A DNA stretch of 64,000 bases, taken from assembly GCA_001692895.1 (NCBI GenBank), contig KV748202.1, forward strand, positions 186,001 to 250,000, in the 5' to 3' direction. Below the pieces are notes generated by a model that was given only the letters and a program-made list of their open reading frames with translations, had not been told where the DNA came from and did no database searches. Source of the stretch: Cenococcum geophilum 1.58 (taxonomy: Eukaryota > Ascomycota > Dothideomycetes > Gloniales > Gloniaceae). Both the position numbers and the translations under genes were made by a program. Positions within the stretch are counted from its first letter, which is position 1. Each line of letters starts with the position of its first letter. Of the stretch, positions 12,801 to 23,540 are shown in pieces.

Positions 12801-13430
12801 TAGAGTATAAAAGAACGCTAGGAAACTATCTACCGTAATATAATACTGGCTGAACTAACGCTAGAGAGGTATATAGGAGTTAAAGGTATAGAGGCTAACT
12901 AAGGCAAAAGGAACCTAAGCTATAGCATAGTTAACACTATAGGGGGTAAACACCCTAGGGCTCTAAAAAGGCCTAATAAAGGCAAAAAATATAATAGCAA
13001 CGCTCTTAAGAACAGGAATAATAGGACTAAAAGACTAGCTCTACTAGGTAGGTGTCCTAGTAAATAGCCTAAAATGCAAATATAGCTAGCCAAGACAGAC
13101 ACCAAAATACGTAATACTATTATACCCCTTACGTACTAACTAAGAAGTAATACTCTTAGTAGCTAGCATAGAGAACTATAAGACACTACTTTTAATATAA
13201 AAAGGCCTTAAGGCGGTTACCTAGTGGCTTATTAGCTAAAATATACTAAACTAGTTCTAGGTTATAAAGGAAATAATAATAAAGGGTAAGGGGGCAAGCA
13301 ACGGGCGCCCCCTAATAACTCTATAGTAGTAGAGTAAAGTATATAATACTAGTGCGTCTATAGGCTAGTTACGGCAGCAGTAGTTCCTAAGGAGGTTAAA
13401 AAGTAAGGTAGTAGGAGCACTATAGGTGAC
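9890..13430 (+). pseudogene. LINE1 ORF2 (endonuclease + reverse transcriptase)
   Basis: Domains in order: the apurinic endonuclease begins QYNYSNTN (about 9898), with LTIQEPYYN (about 9985), LLGDINLYY (about 10285) and STINLIF (about 10440). The reverse transcriptase shows GSYRPITL (about 11455), LDISGAYNNIPH (about 11675), PLSPILF (about 11866) and FINNTNLIIYG (about 11950) in place of the family's F-x-D-D. The C terminus has LLRTGIIGLKDQLY (about 13005) and a Cys/His tail around PRQTPKYVILLYPL. No RNase H domain is seen between the RT and the C-terminal zinc region. Stops are nearly all TAG in place of CAG/TGG. This frame ran as one protein of roughly 1,150 codons. Confidence 0.88.
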
Positions 13431-13623
13431 TTGCAGGCGCTTTATAGGCGCCTTGTAGGCGAGTTCTAAGAGGTAGGGAGATGGATTACGGGGTTTTCTC
13501 AAGTTGAGTCTTTCTTAAGTTGAGTTTTCTCCCCACATGTAAATAAGGAGTAGTCCGCGTGGGCCCAATAGGGATCTAAATCGGACGTTAAGTAATGAAT
13601 TATTATTAATATATAGACAATCC

Positions 13624-14600
13624 TAGAACTAGTAAATAGCTCTATAGTAGTACATTAGGGTATTTTTCTTTCGTACTGTTTTAGAAGGGGTTATAATAGT
13701 AGCCTTATCTTTAAGAGCCTTGTTCTTAGGAGCCTTATTAATTAGCTTACCCTAAAAGCTTACTATATTAGTACTAAGCTAAGCTCTATTCTCCTACTAG
13801 GTAGTCTTTAATTATTAATAGTTTTAATATATAGATATTATATAATTACTAGTCTAGTTATATTTATTAAATTTAACCCTCCTAATTTAGTAATACTGAC
13901 TTTACTACTAGCAGAAAGTCTCTAATTACTTAGTCGCCTTATACGTCCAATAGTATAATCTTTTAATAGTTGTTATATATCTTCTCCTACTACTATAACT
14001 AGGTCTTAACGTTCTAGTTTTTTAGGCCCTTTTTAACCTTAGCGTATTAAGCAGATAAGTAGAGCTAATATATAGTATTAGTAGGTGCAACCTCTCCTTA
14101 AGAGTTACCAGTATACTATATACTAAGTTAATACCTAGTATATAGATGTTTAGATATCTAGCTACTATACTAGTAATATAGCTTTATAAAGAAGTTAAAG
14201 CTACTTTCTACTTCTTATACTTTTTCTTTACTATCTTATATCTCTTATAGAGAATTTAAGGCTTATTCTTCTCGTCCTTAGAGAGAGCTATATAGGAGGT
14301 TACTCCTAGCTTTATATCTTAAGGCCTAGGAAAGACTAGTTTAATTAGTTAGGGTAACTTATCCCGTTTAGTTAAGGGGCTAATATATTCCTATACGTCT
14401 CTTATTTAGGCTTAGAGCCTAATAAGGTTAATCTATTCGTCTTAATTAGCTTAGCTTAATAATATTACCGTCATAGTAATAGCCTAGGTAGATAGTTAAA
14501 ATATTATTTTAAAAGGTGCTTATAGAAGGGTTAAAGGATTTAGTAATAAATAGTAATTTAATAAGGGGTATAATTAATTAAATTAATTAGTTAAATAGGG
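13624..14600 (-). pseudogene. copia-B (minus copy) Gag remnant
   Basis: Its reverse complement aligns with 20330-21300 of the plus copy. It carries the same degraded Gag, ending in the zinc-knuckle stretch cut by LINE1 at 6615/13603. Gag of this family assembles the virus-like particle. Stops are at RIP sites. About 200 further bases to 14804 are 5' untranslated, including CTAAGTCAATAATTAAGTC-type repeats into which hAT-3 jumped. Confidence 0.75.
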
Positions 14601-16690
14601 GCAATACGACAAGCAACTCGGGCTTTAACTATTAATTAGTAATCCGTGCACTAATTATAAAAAAAGAATAAGGACTCTATCTATTGAATATGGCTCTAAG
14701 AGCCTCTATATATACATAAGAAAGGCATAGGAAATGAGAACGAGAAGGGGGGAGGAGGGTGGCAATAGAAATAAGGGGTAGGTAACTAAGTCAATAATTA
14801 AGTCTAGTGGTCGCATGAATGAATATATTTATAAGGAATTAAGAATATATTTATAAGGAATTAAGAATATATTTATAAATATATTTATCAAATAAATTAA
14901 ATATTTTAAAGCCCTTTTCAAAGCTTTAGTAGTTATAGGGAGCGTACTTAAAAGCAACTAAGTATAAGGTTTTAGGTATATATACTTATAAGTACGCCGA
15001 TCATTCTTATATATATATAGAGCTCGGTTATTTTAACTTTTCTTATAATAAAGCTTAAGGTAAACACTCTATTACAATATTAATTTTATACCCACGTCTT
15101 CGCTCTAATAGCCCATTATTTATTAAATTCTATAGTACTTAATACTAATAGCGTGTCTAGTTCTTAATCTAAGTTATCCAAGCTTAATAGTACCCAGTTT
15201 AATAACCTTAAGCTCAACGAAGAATCCGACGCGTTATCCTCTACTAAAACTACCCCAACTAATAAGAAACACAAGCTCTAAGCTATAAACACATAGTCCT
15301 TTACACGCAAACCTTATCTAAATAAAGATATAAAGAATAAGAACGGTAGGCGCTATTAGTACTATAACTAACACATCTATTTCCGCGAAGTAATTACTAC
15401 TAATATTTAAGCTTATTTGGAAAGAAAATATAGGATTATTATTAAGGAACAGGACTTAATTATTAAGACAACTATAAAGCAGAGGCTTAAAGGTTTGTTT
15501 TAAAAGTAGGGCGACCTATACGTTTAAAAGGTAAAGGACTAGAAGGAATAAATATTAAAGGAGTATATAAAACTGGAAGCTGTCCGCGAGGCCCTTACCT
15601 AACTAATTATTATTTAAAACGTTCTATTTAAAGCAGTATCTTAGCCAGAGCCTTAAGCTTTTTTTCTTTTAGTTAATTATACCTATAAGGACGTCCTAGT
15701 TAATTCTAGTAGAATAGTACTAAAGCTTATTAAAGAATCCTTTCTACTTAACCAAGCCGTCCTTAAGTAGAAACTTAAGTCCTCCCTTACTCTAATCTAC
15801 CTCTTGCTTAATATATAGATATTACCAAATAGAAAGACGTTTATAGCTATCTGCGCCCACTTTATTAACAATATTGGCAAGCTTATAAAGGCCCTATTAG
15901 CTTTACCGTTTCTTCCTAGAATATATAGAGGTAATAAGCAGGTTAAAGTCCTTTAGTAGGTACTCTAGGAGTATAATATCCTTAATAAAATTAAGTACTA
16001 TATTAGTGATAATTACGGCTTAAATAATAAGCTTCTTTGTCGACTTTCTATAAAGCTCAAAGAGGGTGGAATTAAGGCTTAATTTAACGCTAAACAGTAC
16101 CGAATTTGCTGCTATGGCCATGTCCTTAATATCGCCGCATAAGCCTTTTTTTCTTTAAGGATAATTAAGCATTTAATAATGCCTTTAATGAAGCTCGGAT
16201 AAAGCTAGAATAAGATATAAAGCTTAAAGAGGATTAGATTAAAGAGATCTTAGCAAAGAGATTTAGAAAAGGAGTAGCTAACTAGTTTACCTATTAAACT
16301 CTTAGTCTCCCTAGCAAAATATATAACGTTATCGCCTACATTTAAAGCTCTAACGCCTATTATAACCACTTTATTACTATTGCCCTTTGCGTAATACCTA
16401 TAGATAATAATACGCGGTAGAACTTATAGTATAAAATAATACTAGTAGCGCTAGAGCTAAGGGACGCTATTAAAGCGTACTAGAAGGAGTATGTAAAGGG
16501 GTTTAATAAGGGGGATCTCCTTAATGCAGCTAACTAGCAGACTCTTAATAATATTAAAGACTTCCTTTAACCCTTTAAGCATATTATAAAGGAGATGGAA
16601 GGTAATATAGTAATACTTAATAAGGTACTATTTATAATGGACTTTATAATAAAGCACTTTAAATTATCTTTAGTTATATACGCTACTAAC

Positions 16691-16888
16691 TGTCACGGGA
16701 GTCACCTGCGTACGTTCGTCCCGTGACACCTATGCACATACCACTACTACCCCTATATCTTCGACCACGTTTTCTAACCTGTTCCTGTTCTGCATCGAAC
16801 GTCTTAAACCATCGCGCGTCAATGTACTTAGCATGGTCAATAGCTAGCAATCAAGCTTATTTATAAACTGCTTTGTCGACTCCGTGAC
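16691..16888. mobile_element. Small hairpin-ended MITE in hAT-3
   Basis: It begins TGTCACGGGAGTC, and its end is the inverse of TGTCACGGAGTC. The first 38 bases also form a hairpin on their own: TGTCACGGGA at 16691 and TCCCGTGACA at 16719. Flanks are ACTAAC and ACTAAT, a 5-6 bp TSD. Deleting the insert restores the transposase frame (Ala-Thr-Asn-Lys-Arg-Phe). It shows little RIP and has no ORF. Superfamily not certain. Confidence 0.72.
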
Positions 16889-17519
16889 ACTAATAAAAGA
16901 TTCTATAATGCCATTACTACTAGCTAATACGCCTTTAATAAATACTACCTTAAGACGGACAGTGTTACCGCGTACGGTATAGCTCTGCTGCTTACTCCTT
17001 ACCGATAGAAGGCGTATATTTACCGTAACTAAAAGGAAGCATAGAAGGAGCCTATAGTTAATGCTACTTAAAGGCTATAGATAGACTACTATAAGGATAG
17101 GTTTAAAGCAGGGCTAAGTATATAGGAAGCTTCTAAACTAATAAAGTAACCTAACGCGTATAATAAATAGGAAAAGAGGCAGGCAGTGATAGTATTAATT
17201 AAGGACGAATTTAATTGGTTTATTAACGACCCTTACATTAAGCTTTAAAATAATACCTTCGCGCTAAACTAGTGGCTTAATCCGTCTAACCGCATTAACT
17301 ATCCAAGCCTCTATCGCATAGCAATTAATATCCTTTTTATGCCCCCTATATTAGCTAAACCAGAGCGGATCTTTTCTAGTACTTAGTGTATAATTTTACG
17401 TCAGGAAAACGGGAGAGTAGTAGGGGCTAGCTAGGGGCTGGCCCGGGGCTGGCCTGGGGTCATTTTAGCTAGATCCACTGATCTGCTCATGTACACTTCT
17501 TTACGCTAGCCCTGGGCCC

Positions 17520-17592
17520 CATTAGCAACATTAGCAACATTAGTAACATTAGCAATATTAGCAATATTAGCAATATTAGTAATATTAATAAT
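17520..17592. repeat. ATTAGCAAC 9-bp microsatellite
   Basis: Eight or so copies of ATTAGCAAC / ATTAGCAAT / ATTAGTAAT run in tandem and grade into ATTAATAAT on the right, consistent with C-to-T decay. The minus-strand frame through it is a repeat artefact. Confidence 0.9.
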
Positions 17593-17819
17593 ATTAACCC
17601 CAAAAATTATAATATATCTTTTTACTATAATAGTTATAATATTTTCTATAACTGCAATATTTATATAAAAATAATAATAAANTTTAAANTTTAAAATTTG
17701 GGTATTAAGCAATTAATTAAAATAAGTGGGAAGCCTCTTGCAAAAGCTCCAAATCGTCAATTGGCGATATTCCTGACGATCCACCGGCCGTGTACTGATT
17801 TCCTAACTAGGCCTAGCAC

Positions 17820-18040
17820 CCGCCTACCCGCCTGCCTGCCTACCTACCTGCTTGCCTACCTGCCTGCCTACCTACCTGCCTGCCTACCTGCCTGCCTACC
17901 TCTACCTATCTGTACCTACCTGTCTGTGCCTACCTGTGTATGCCTACCTGTCTGTGCCTACCTGTGTATGCCTACCTGTCTGTGCCTACCTGTGTATACC
18001 TACCTGTCTGTGCCTACCGTCTATATCTGTCTATGGTATC
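17820..18040 (+). repeat. Pyrimidine-rich CTACCTGC tract
   Basis: CTAC, CTGC and CTGT tetranucleotides in tandem (CTACCTGCCTGC, later CTACCTGTCTGTGC) form a strand-asymmetric polypyrimidine-like array. Two plus-strand reading frames through it are repeat translations, not genes. The same type of tract occurs at 61410-61815. Confidence 0.9.
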
Positions 18041-18124
18041 TAATTCAATTTGATTCGCTAGCGGGCTGATATCGAGGCTCTGGTTCGATTCGATCGATCG
18101 ATTAAGTTGTTCGTGGTGTTGCTG

Positions 18125-18700
18125 ACTAGTTGTTCGAACGATCGTCGTCTAGTTCTGGCGACGGTCGTCTGGTCCTGATAACAGTCGTCTGGTTCTGATG
18201 ACAGTCGTCTGGTTCTAATGACAGTCGTCTGGTTCTGATAACAGTCGTCTGGTTCTGATGACAGTCGTCTGGTTCTGACGACGGTCGTCTAGTTCTGATG
18301 ACGGTCGTCTAGTTCTAACGACGGTCGTCTAGTTCTGGCGACGGTCGTCTAGTTCTGGCGACGGTCGTCTGGTCCTGATGACGGTCGTCCTAATGACAGT
18401 CGTTTGGTTCTGACGACGGTCGTCTAGTTCTGGCGACGGTCGTCTGGTTCTGGCGACGGTCGTCTAGTCCTAATAATGGTCGTCCTGATGACGGTCGTCT
18501 GGTTCTGGCGACGGTTGTCTAGTTCTGGTGACGGCCGTCTGGTTCTGGCGACGGTCGTCTGGTCCTGATAACGGTCGTCCTGATAACAGTTATCTAGTTC
18601 TGGCGACGGTTGTCTGGTTCTAGCAATAATTATCTAGTTCTAGCGATGGTTGTTTAGTTCTGGCGATAGTCGTCTAGTTCTGGCCACAGTCCTCTACTAG
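18125..18700 (+). repeat. 20-bp minisatellite (CGTCTGGTTCTGGCGACGGT type)
   Basis: About 25-28 degenerate copies of a 20-bp unit CGTCTGGTTCTGGCGACGGT, with a few 14-bp partial units. Most variants are C/T or G/A. The unit contains the inverted core CGACGGTCGTC, so adjacent units can pair. The array is shared with 61865-62090. Confidence 0.93.
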
Positions 18701-18990
18701 CTGCCGTTGTAGTGCCTCCCTAGGTAGAGAGGAAGGAAGGGTGAAAAATAAGTGGTATTTAGGTATACAAGGGGTATGCAAAGACACGTCGAGGCTGCCG
18801 GGAATATAGTAGGGACCCGATAGCACTGTGGGCCGCTGTTAGGACGATTGAGATAACTAGGAAAATCAAAGTCCTACTAGGAGCCTGCTAGGAAGCCTAC
18901 TAGGAGCCTACTAGGAGGCCTTTAGGATTTTAATACCCTAATAGCAATAAACGTAATAATAGTAATAATATTTATTTTATAGCCATAAGC
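18700..18990. other. Unique segment of the TA element, partly shared with 62095-62220
   Basis: GTGCCTCCCTAGGTAGAGAGGA, GGGTGAAAAATAAG and GGAATATAGTAGGGACCCGAT are matched in order at 62105-62220. After the GGGACCCGAT motif the two copies diverge. It is followed here by CCTACTAGGAG repeats (18870-18930). No gene seen. Confidence 0.7.
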
Positions 18991-19000
18991 TAGCATAATA

Positions 19001-19172
19001 CTAGCGTATAGCTCTAGGGCCTAGCTAATATGGTAGAAAGCTGGCGTAGAGCTCTAGGGGGTCAGCTAATATAGCGGAAAGCTAGCGTAGAGCTCTAGGG
19101 GGTCAGCTAATATGGCGGAAAGCTAGCGTATAGCCCTAGGGGGTCAGCTAATATGGCGGAGAGCTAGTCCTG
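19001..19172. repeat. 42-bp minisatellite
   Basis: About four copies of a unit containing CTAGCGTAGAGCTCTAGGGG and GTCAGCTAATATGGCGGAAA. It is absent from the second tandem-repeat insertion at 61099-63297. Confidence 0.88.
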
Positions 19173-19561
19173 GGCCCTAAAAACACTTTTAGCGAAACTA
19201 AATTTTGTGCGCTACCCCCCGTTTTCCTGACGTATAGCAACGGATAAAGCTTAGGCTAGTGAATATTAAGAGGATTAAGTGCTTAAAGTTGTGGATTTAT
19301 ATAGGGCTAGTGGTAGAATAGAGAAAGGAGCTTATAATGAAGCTTAATATATAGAACGCGTAGGAAGACTTAGGGGGTTAATTAGGAAAGGATTAAATAA
19401 AACACTATACTAAGGATTGTAATAAACGCTTTATAAGCATTCCTTATAAATATAAATTAAATATAAGGGTCATATTCTGAATTTATTTATTTATGCGACC
19501 ACTAACTAAGTTAATGGGTAGGTAGCTAAGTCGGTAACAAGACAACCTAATTTAGGTCGAT

Positions 19562-20007
19562 AATTCTTCTACTTACCTTAGTGTTTTCCAACCTCTATCC
19601 CTATCCGCCTCCGTCCTAGCAGAACTTGTTTTATATTAAGGAAGTACTCTAATTTAACCGCCTATACTTTAAAATCCTGTCCTTTAAAATACTTTGCTTT
19701 GATATACTTTGCTTTAAAATCCTCTACTTCGAAATTCTCTGCTATAAAATCCTTTTGCTTAGAAATTCTCTACTTTAGAGCTTTTAGCCTAGAAATGCTC
19801 GGCCTAGAGATTTCTTGCTTAGGAATTTTTGCCTAGAAATTCCGTCTCTTACACGCCATAATATACTATATCTTTGCTTATTACGGTCTCTTAATATATA
19901 GGCATAGATATTTTTAACTATTCACTAGTAAAATCTAGATTAAACCTACTGCCTTATTACTACTAGTAAGTTATATAGGAATATAGGTATACGATTGCAA
20001 AGAGGCT
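19562..20007. other. Spacer between head-to-head copia-B copies
   Basis: About 446 bp separate the inverted arms. It carries several copies of short phrases AAATTCTCTGCT / AAAATCCTTTGCTT / AGAAATTCTCTACTTT and no ORF. It is the only place where an LTR or 5' leader of either copia-B copy could lie, but no LTR boundary could be fixed. Confidence 0.5.
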
Positions 20008-20399
20008 GCTATTAACCTAAATTAAGTTATCTTATTACCGACTCAGCTACCTCCTATTAACTTAGTCATTGACTTAGTTATTGACTTAGTTATTGACTCG
20101 GTTACCTACCCCTTGTTTTTATTACCACCCCCCTTTCCCCCTTACCCCCTTCTTGTTCTTATCTCCTATACCTTTCCTATATATATATTGAGGCTCTTAA
20201 AGCCATATTTAATAGATAGAGTTATTATTCTTTTCTTATAATTAGTGCACAGACTACTAATTAACAGTTATAAGCCTAGGTTGCTTACCGTATTGCCTCT
20301 ATTTAACTATTTAATTTAATTAATTATACCCCTTATTAAATTACTACTTATTATTTAATTCTTTAACCCTTCTATAAGCATCTTTTTAAAATAACTTCT

Positions 20400-23103
20400 T
20401 AACCACTTACCTAAGCTATTACTATAATGGTAATATTATTAAACTAAGCTAATTAGGACGAATAGATTGACCTTATTAGGCTTTAAGCCTAAATAGGATA
20501 TATATAGGAATATGTTAACCCCTTAACCAAATAGGGTAAGTTGCCTTAACTAATTAAACTAGTTTTTCCTAGGCCTTAGGATATAAAGCTAAGAATAACC
20601 TTCTATATAGCTCTCTTTAAGGACAAAAAGGACGAGCTTTAAATTCTCTATAAGAGATATAAGATAGTAAAGAAGGAGTATAAGAAGTAGAAGGCAGCCT
20701 CGGCTTCTTTATAAAGCTATATTACTAGTATAGTAGCCAGATATCTAAACACCTATATACTAGGTATTGACTCGGTATATAATATACTAGTAACTCTTAA
20801 GGAAAGGGTTGCCCCTATTAATACTGTATATTAGCTCTACCTATCCACTTAATACGCTAAGGTTAAAAAGGGCCTAAAGAACTAGAACTTTAAAGCCTAG
20901 TTATAGTAGTAGGAAAAGGCGTATAATAACTATTAACAGATTAAACTGTCGGACGTATAAGGCGACTAAGTAATTAGAGACTTTCTACTCGTGGTAAAGC
21001 TAGTATTACTAAATTGGGCCGTAATGTAAAGGGTTAAATTTAATAAATATAACTGGGCCAGTAACTATATAATATCTATATATCGACTAGTTGATATATA
21101 TTAAAACTATTAATAATTAGAGACTGCCCAGCAGAAAAATAAAGCTTAGCTTAGTGCCAATATAGTACGCTTTTAGGGTAAGCCAATTAATAAGGCTCCT
21201 AAGGATAAGGCCTCTACTACCTCTTTCAGAACGGTACGGAAGAAAGATAGCCCGATATATTACTATAGAGCTATTTACTAGTTCCAAGATTGTCCTTATA
21301 TTAATAAGTCGGTTTAATTAAAGGATTAGAAATTAGATAAAGCTATAACTAAGAAGGTTAAGGAAAAGATTGCTAACGCCCTAAAATGGTATAAGCGAAC
21401 ATTAGAGAAGGTTAGGAAGTAGTTTTTAGAAAAGGAAGCTATACGGAACCTAGATAGAAGTTAGAAGGAAGACAATAGTACCTTTTATATATATTAAATA
21501 GGCGCCTATAAGCAGGCACTAACTATAAGCTATATAATAGCGTAATTCTTAATAATGGAACTACTATACACGTTATTAATAATCGATTAAGATTTATTAA
21601 CAAGCTTTAACTAAGTAAGGACTTTATATATAATAGGACGGGCATAGATCCGATTAAGGGCGCAAAAATAACAGCAATTACTATCTAAACGCTATTAGGT
21701 TCCAGAAAGATCTTCTTAACTAATATAGTATTTATACTAGCCTTTTATACAAATTTAGCCTACTTAAGAAAGTTTAATAAGAAGAATATATATTAGGACA
21801 ATAAAAGGAACCTACTATATAAAACAATTATAAGACGTTTATATATTGCGAGCGCCATTGTAATTAATCGACTTTGGAGTATAATAAGCTATAATTAGGG
21901 ACCCTAAGCAAGGCCTTATTCGCAATTTAATTACAAAAACCCCTTCCTAATTAGGAAGTAGTAGGCAAACTCTAGTATAAAAAACTAGGCTATATAGGAC
22001 CTAACGCGATTAAGCATCTACCCTAGGAAGTAGGTAGTGCGAAACTTTAAGGTCTAGCGACAATCGACTATAAGACCTATGCTGTTAGTAAGGCTTACGA
22101 AATTATATTAAGAAAAACACCTACTAGTAAGGCAACTGGGCCTTTCTACTAAATATATACCGACTTATTTCTAGAGATTATAGCATATAATAGTTATATC
22201 TAGACAATAAATTTCTATAATAAATTTCTATATTTAGATAAGGTTAAGACCTTTACCTATAAGTTATTAATAACGCAAGCAATTATATAATACTTAAATA
22301 GGGTAGAACGTTAGTATAACCTAAAGATTATAATAATTTGAATTAATGACGAAATATCTTTAGGTAGCGGGTTTAACACCTAAAGAACCCAAAAAGGAAT
22401 ATTACTAGAGTAGTCGGCCCTATATATAAAGTCTTAAAACGGTTCTACTAAACGTTCTAGGGGGTAATTATTATTAAGTCTTAATATATATGGATTAAGG
22501 CTTAATTACTAGAAGAGCTCTAGCTAGAAGGTATTAGGGTTACAGCGTATTTAATTAATTAAACACTAAACGCCTAGCCTGGCTGGATAGTACCTTTTAA
22601 GAAGCTTTAGTTAGCACTAGGGCTCTCGCTATTAAAGCTAAATATAACTTACCTATAAGTATACGGCTATAGAGCTTACCCGCTTAAATATAATATCCTA
22701 TATATATAGAAGCTTAAGCTAAGGGCTTATATTAGATACTTAGTAGGGTACTAATTAACGAATATCTTTAGGGTCTATATACTTAGTAAAAAAGAAGTAA
22801 TTTAAATAAGAGACGTGACGTTTAATAAGCAATTACTTTATAACAATAGTTAGCCAAATTTCGCAAATCTGCTCTAGAAACGCGTAGATTAAATTTTAGA
22901 GGTAATTAATATATTAAATATTAATAGAACGCTTTAGGAAGAGCTTAATGAAATATTAAATAAGACGTTAGATAAAGAGGACAAGGTAGATATTAGTAGA
23001 AGTTAATAGGTAGATGCTAATAAAAATAAAAATTAAGTAATAGAGTAGGATAATAATATAATTAGCCTATAAGCCTTAAAGGACAACTTTATACCTAGCC
23101 TTT
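20400..23103 (+). pseudogene. copia-B Gag and integrase remnant
   Basis: Gag includes IKLSDVQGDQVIRDFLL and NYIISIYRLVDIYQNYQ (about 20940-21110), followed by a degraded zinc knuckle (YYRAIYQFQDC, about 21258). The integrase shows KAYEIILRKTPTSKATGPFY (about 22090), YTDLFLEIIAYNSYIQTINF (the first catalytic Asp, about 22160) and INDEIS near the second. The post-integrase block has LNAQPGWIVPFKKL and VYGYRAYPLKYNILYIQKL, then IRDVTFNKQLLYN, all standard in fungal copia Pol. Stops are at RIP sites. It is cut by gypsy-C at 23103. Confidence 0.85.
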
Positions 23104-23448
23104 TGTAAAGACGCGAAGAGAATTTAAAGAAGATTTGAAGGAACAATATAAATTCTATTTAAATTTAAGGGTATATAGCTTTCGCTAAGAACAAGACGTT
23201 ATATAAAGAAGAGAAGGGAATAACGAGAGAATTATATAATTAAATAGTTAGGGGTCTTGGTAGTTAATACGTGCGTATATACACACGCGGTCTTTAATAG
23301 ACTTTAGTAGAATTTAATTAATCTAGTAGAACTTAGCAGAAGTTAATTAAGCTATTAAAATTTAGCAGAATTTAGTTAAAGCGTTAGAATTTATCTATTA
23401 AGTATTTTACTAAGATATTCCTACTATAACTAAGCTAGTCCTGTTATA
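23104..23448 (-). repeat. gypsy-C 3' LTR
   Basis: On the plus strand it runs TGTAAAGACGCGAAGAG to CCTGTTATA (345 bp). At about 23189-23200 it preserves the uninterrupted sequence CGCTAAGAACAAGAC, the empty site of gypsy-A. Confidence 0.9.
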
Positions 23449-23540
23449 GTACCCCCCCCTTTAGCCAAAGGTCTAAAATAATTTAATTTTAGTTAAGACT
23501 TATTACTTATTACGTTTATATACTTATATTAGGTAGCGGT

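Larger units (their letters stand above)
6616..13602 (+). mobile_element. Tad-like non-LTR retrotransposon LINE1
   Basis: It is flanked by a perfect 21-bp TSD (6595-6615 and 13603-13623, ending ATATATAGACAATCC), typical of target-primed reverse transcription. It holds a GC-richer 5' UTR, an ORF1 with zinc knuckles and an ORF2 with apurinic endonuclease and reverse transcriptase. It interrupts the zinc-knuckle region of copia-B. The related LINE2 has about 270 bp more at its 5' end, so LINE1 is probably slightly 5'-truncated. No poly(A) tail is evident; the element ends in ATTATT-like sequence merging with the TSD. ORFs are broken by RIP stops. Confidence 0.92.
17399..19232. mobile_element. 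TA-flanked non-autonomous TIR element filled with tandem repeats
   Basis: The left end CGTCAGGAAAACGGG is mirrored by CCCGTTTTCCTGACG at the right end, and both are flanked by TA. Removing it rejoins the hAT-3 C-terminal frame, confirming the limits. TA targets point to the Tc1/mariner superfamily, but no transposase is present. Contents in order: a 9-bp microsatellite, a pyrimidine-rich CTAC/CTGC tract, a GATCGATCGATT motif, a 20-bp minisatellite, a unique segment (18690-18830), CCTACTAGGAG repeats and a 42-bp minisatellite. Two N bases occur at about 17682-17689. Confidence 0.85.
15140..19330 (+). pseudogene. hAT-3 transposase remnant, interrupted twice
   Basis: The transposase reads in pieces. 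PNRKTFIAICAHFINNIG lies at about 15830. KYYISDNYGLNNKLL (about 15990) and RICCYGHVLNIAAQA (about 16100) are the hAT RNase-H-like core with its first catalytic Asp region and the C-x2-H signature. Then come NKRFYNAITTS and a final RIFSST.CIIL (about 17365), which continues after the TA element as QRIKLRLVNIKRIKCLK (about 19235), the C-terminal dimerisation domain. RIP stops, frameshifts, the MITE at 16691 and the TA element at 17399 inactivate it. Confidence 0.82.
14805..19504 (+). mobile_element. hAT DNA transposon hAT-3
   Basis: The terminal inverted repeats are TAGTGGTCGCATGAATGAAT at 14805 and its near-perfect inverse at 19485-19504. The 8-bp TSD is ATTAAGTC (14797-14804) and ACTAAGTT (19505-19512); the two differences are transitions, so the original was probably ACTAAGTC. 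The left subterminal region has three copies of TATATTTATAAGGAATTAAG. It contains a broken transposase, a 0.2-kb MITE and a 1.8-kb TA element. Confidence 0.92.
6445..19561 (-). mobile_element. Ty1/copia element copia-B, minus-strand 5' portion, split by LINE1 and hAT-3
   Basis: Host sequence lies in 6445-6615, 13603-14804 and 19505-19561. Joined and reverse-complemented, these match 20008-21430 of the plus-strand copia-B: 5' untranslated repeats, Gag and the zinc-knuckle region (the block reading YYRAIYQFQDC in the plus copy, disrupted here by LINE1). The element is truncated at about 6445, before the integrase. Its LTR cannot be delimited because the two copies meet head to head in the 19562-20007 spacer. 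Confidence 0.8.

Noticed and set aside
10032..13105. Minus-strand ORFs of 79 and 61 codons in LINE1
   Set aside because: Shadows of the plus-strand ORF2; Ile/Leu-rich composition arises from AT-rich RIP sequence.
834..13430. Alternative genetic code with TAG/TAA as Gln
   Set aside because: TAG also stands for Trp, and Cys to Tyr, Asp to Asn and Gly to Ser/Arg changes occur together; LTR pairs show the same transitions. RIP explains all of it.
17698..18069. 123-codon and 63-codon Leu/Pro/Tyr-rich ORFs that look like membrane proteins
   Set aside because: Low-complexity CTAC/CTGC tract; a second frame is open for the same reason, and the composition follows the repeat.
18125..18700. Regular ~20-bp repeats resembling a CRISPR array
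   Set aside because: Units are contiguous without unique spacers, and the context is a eukaryotic transposon; it is a minisatellite.
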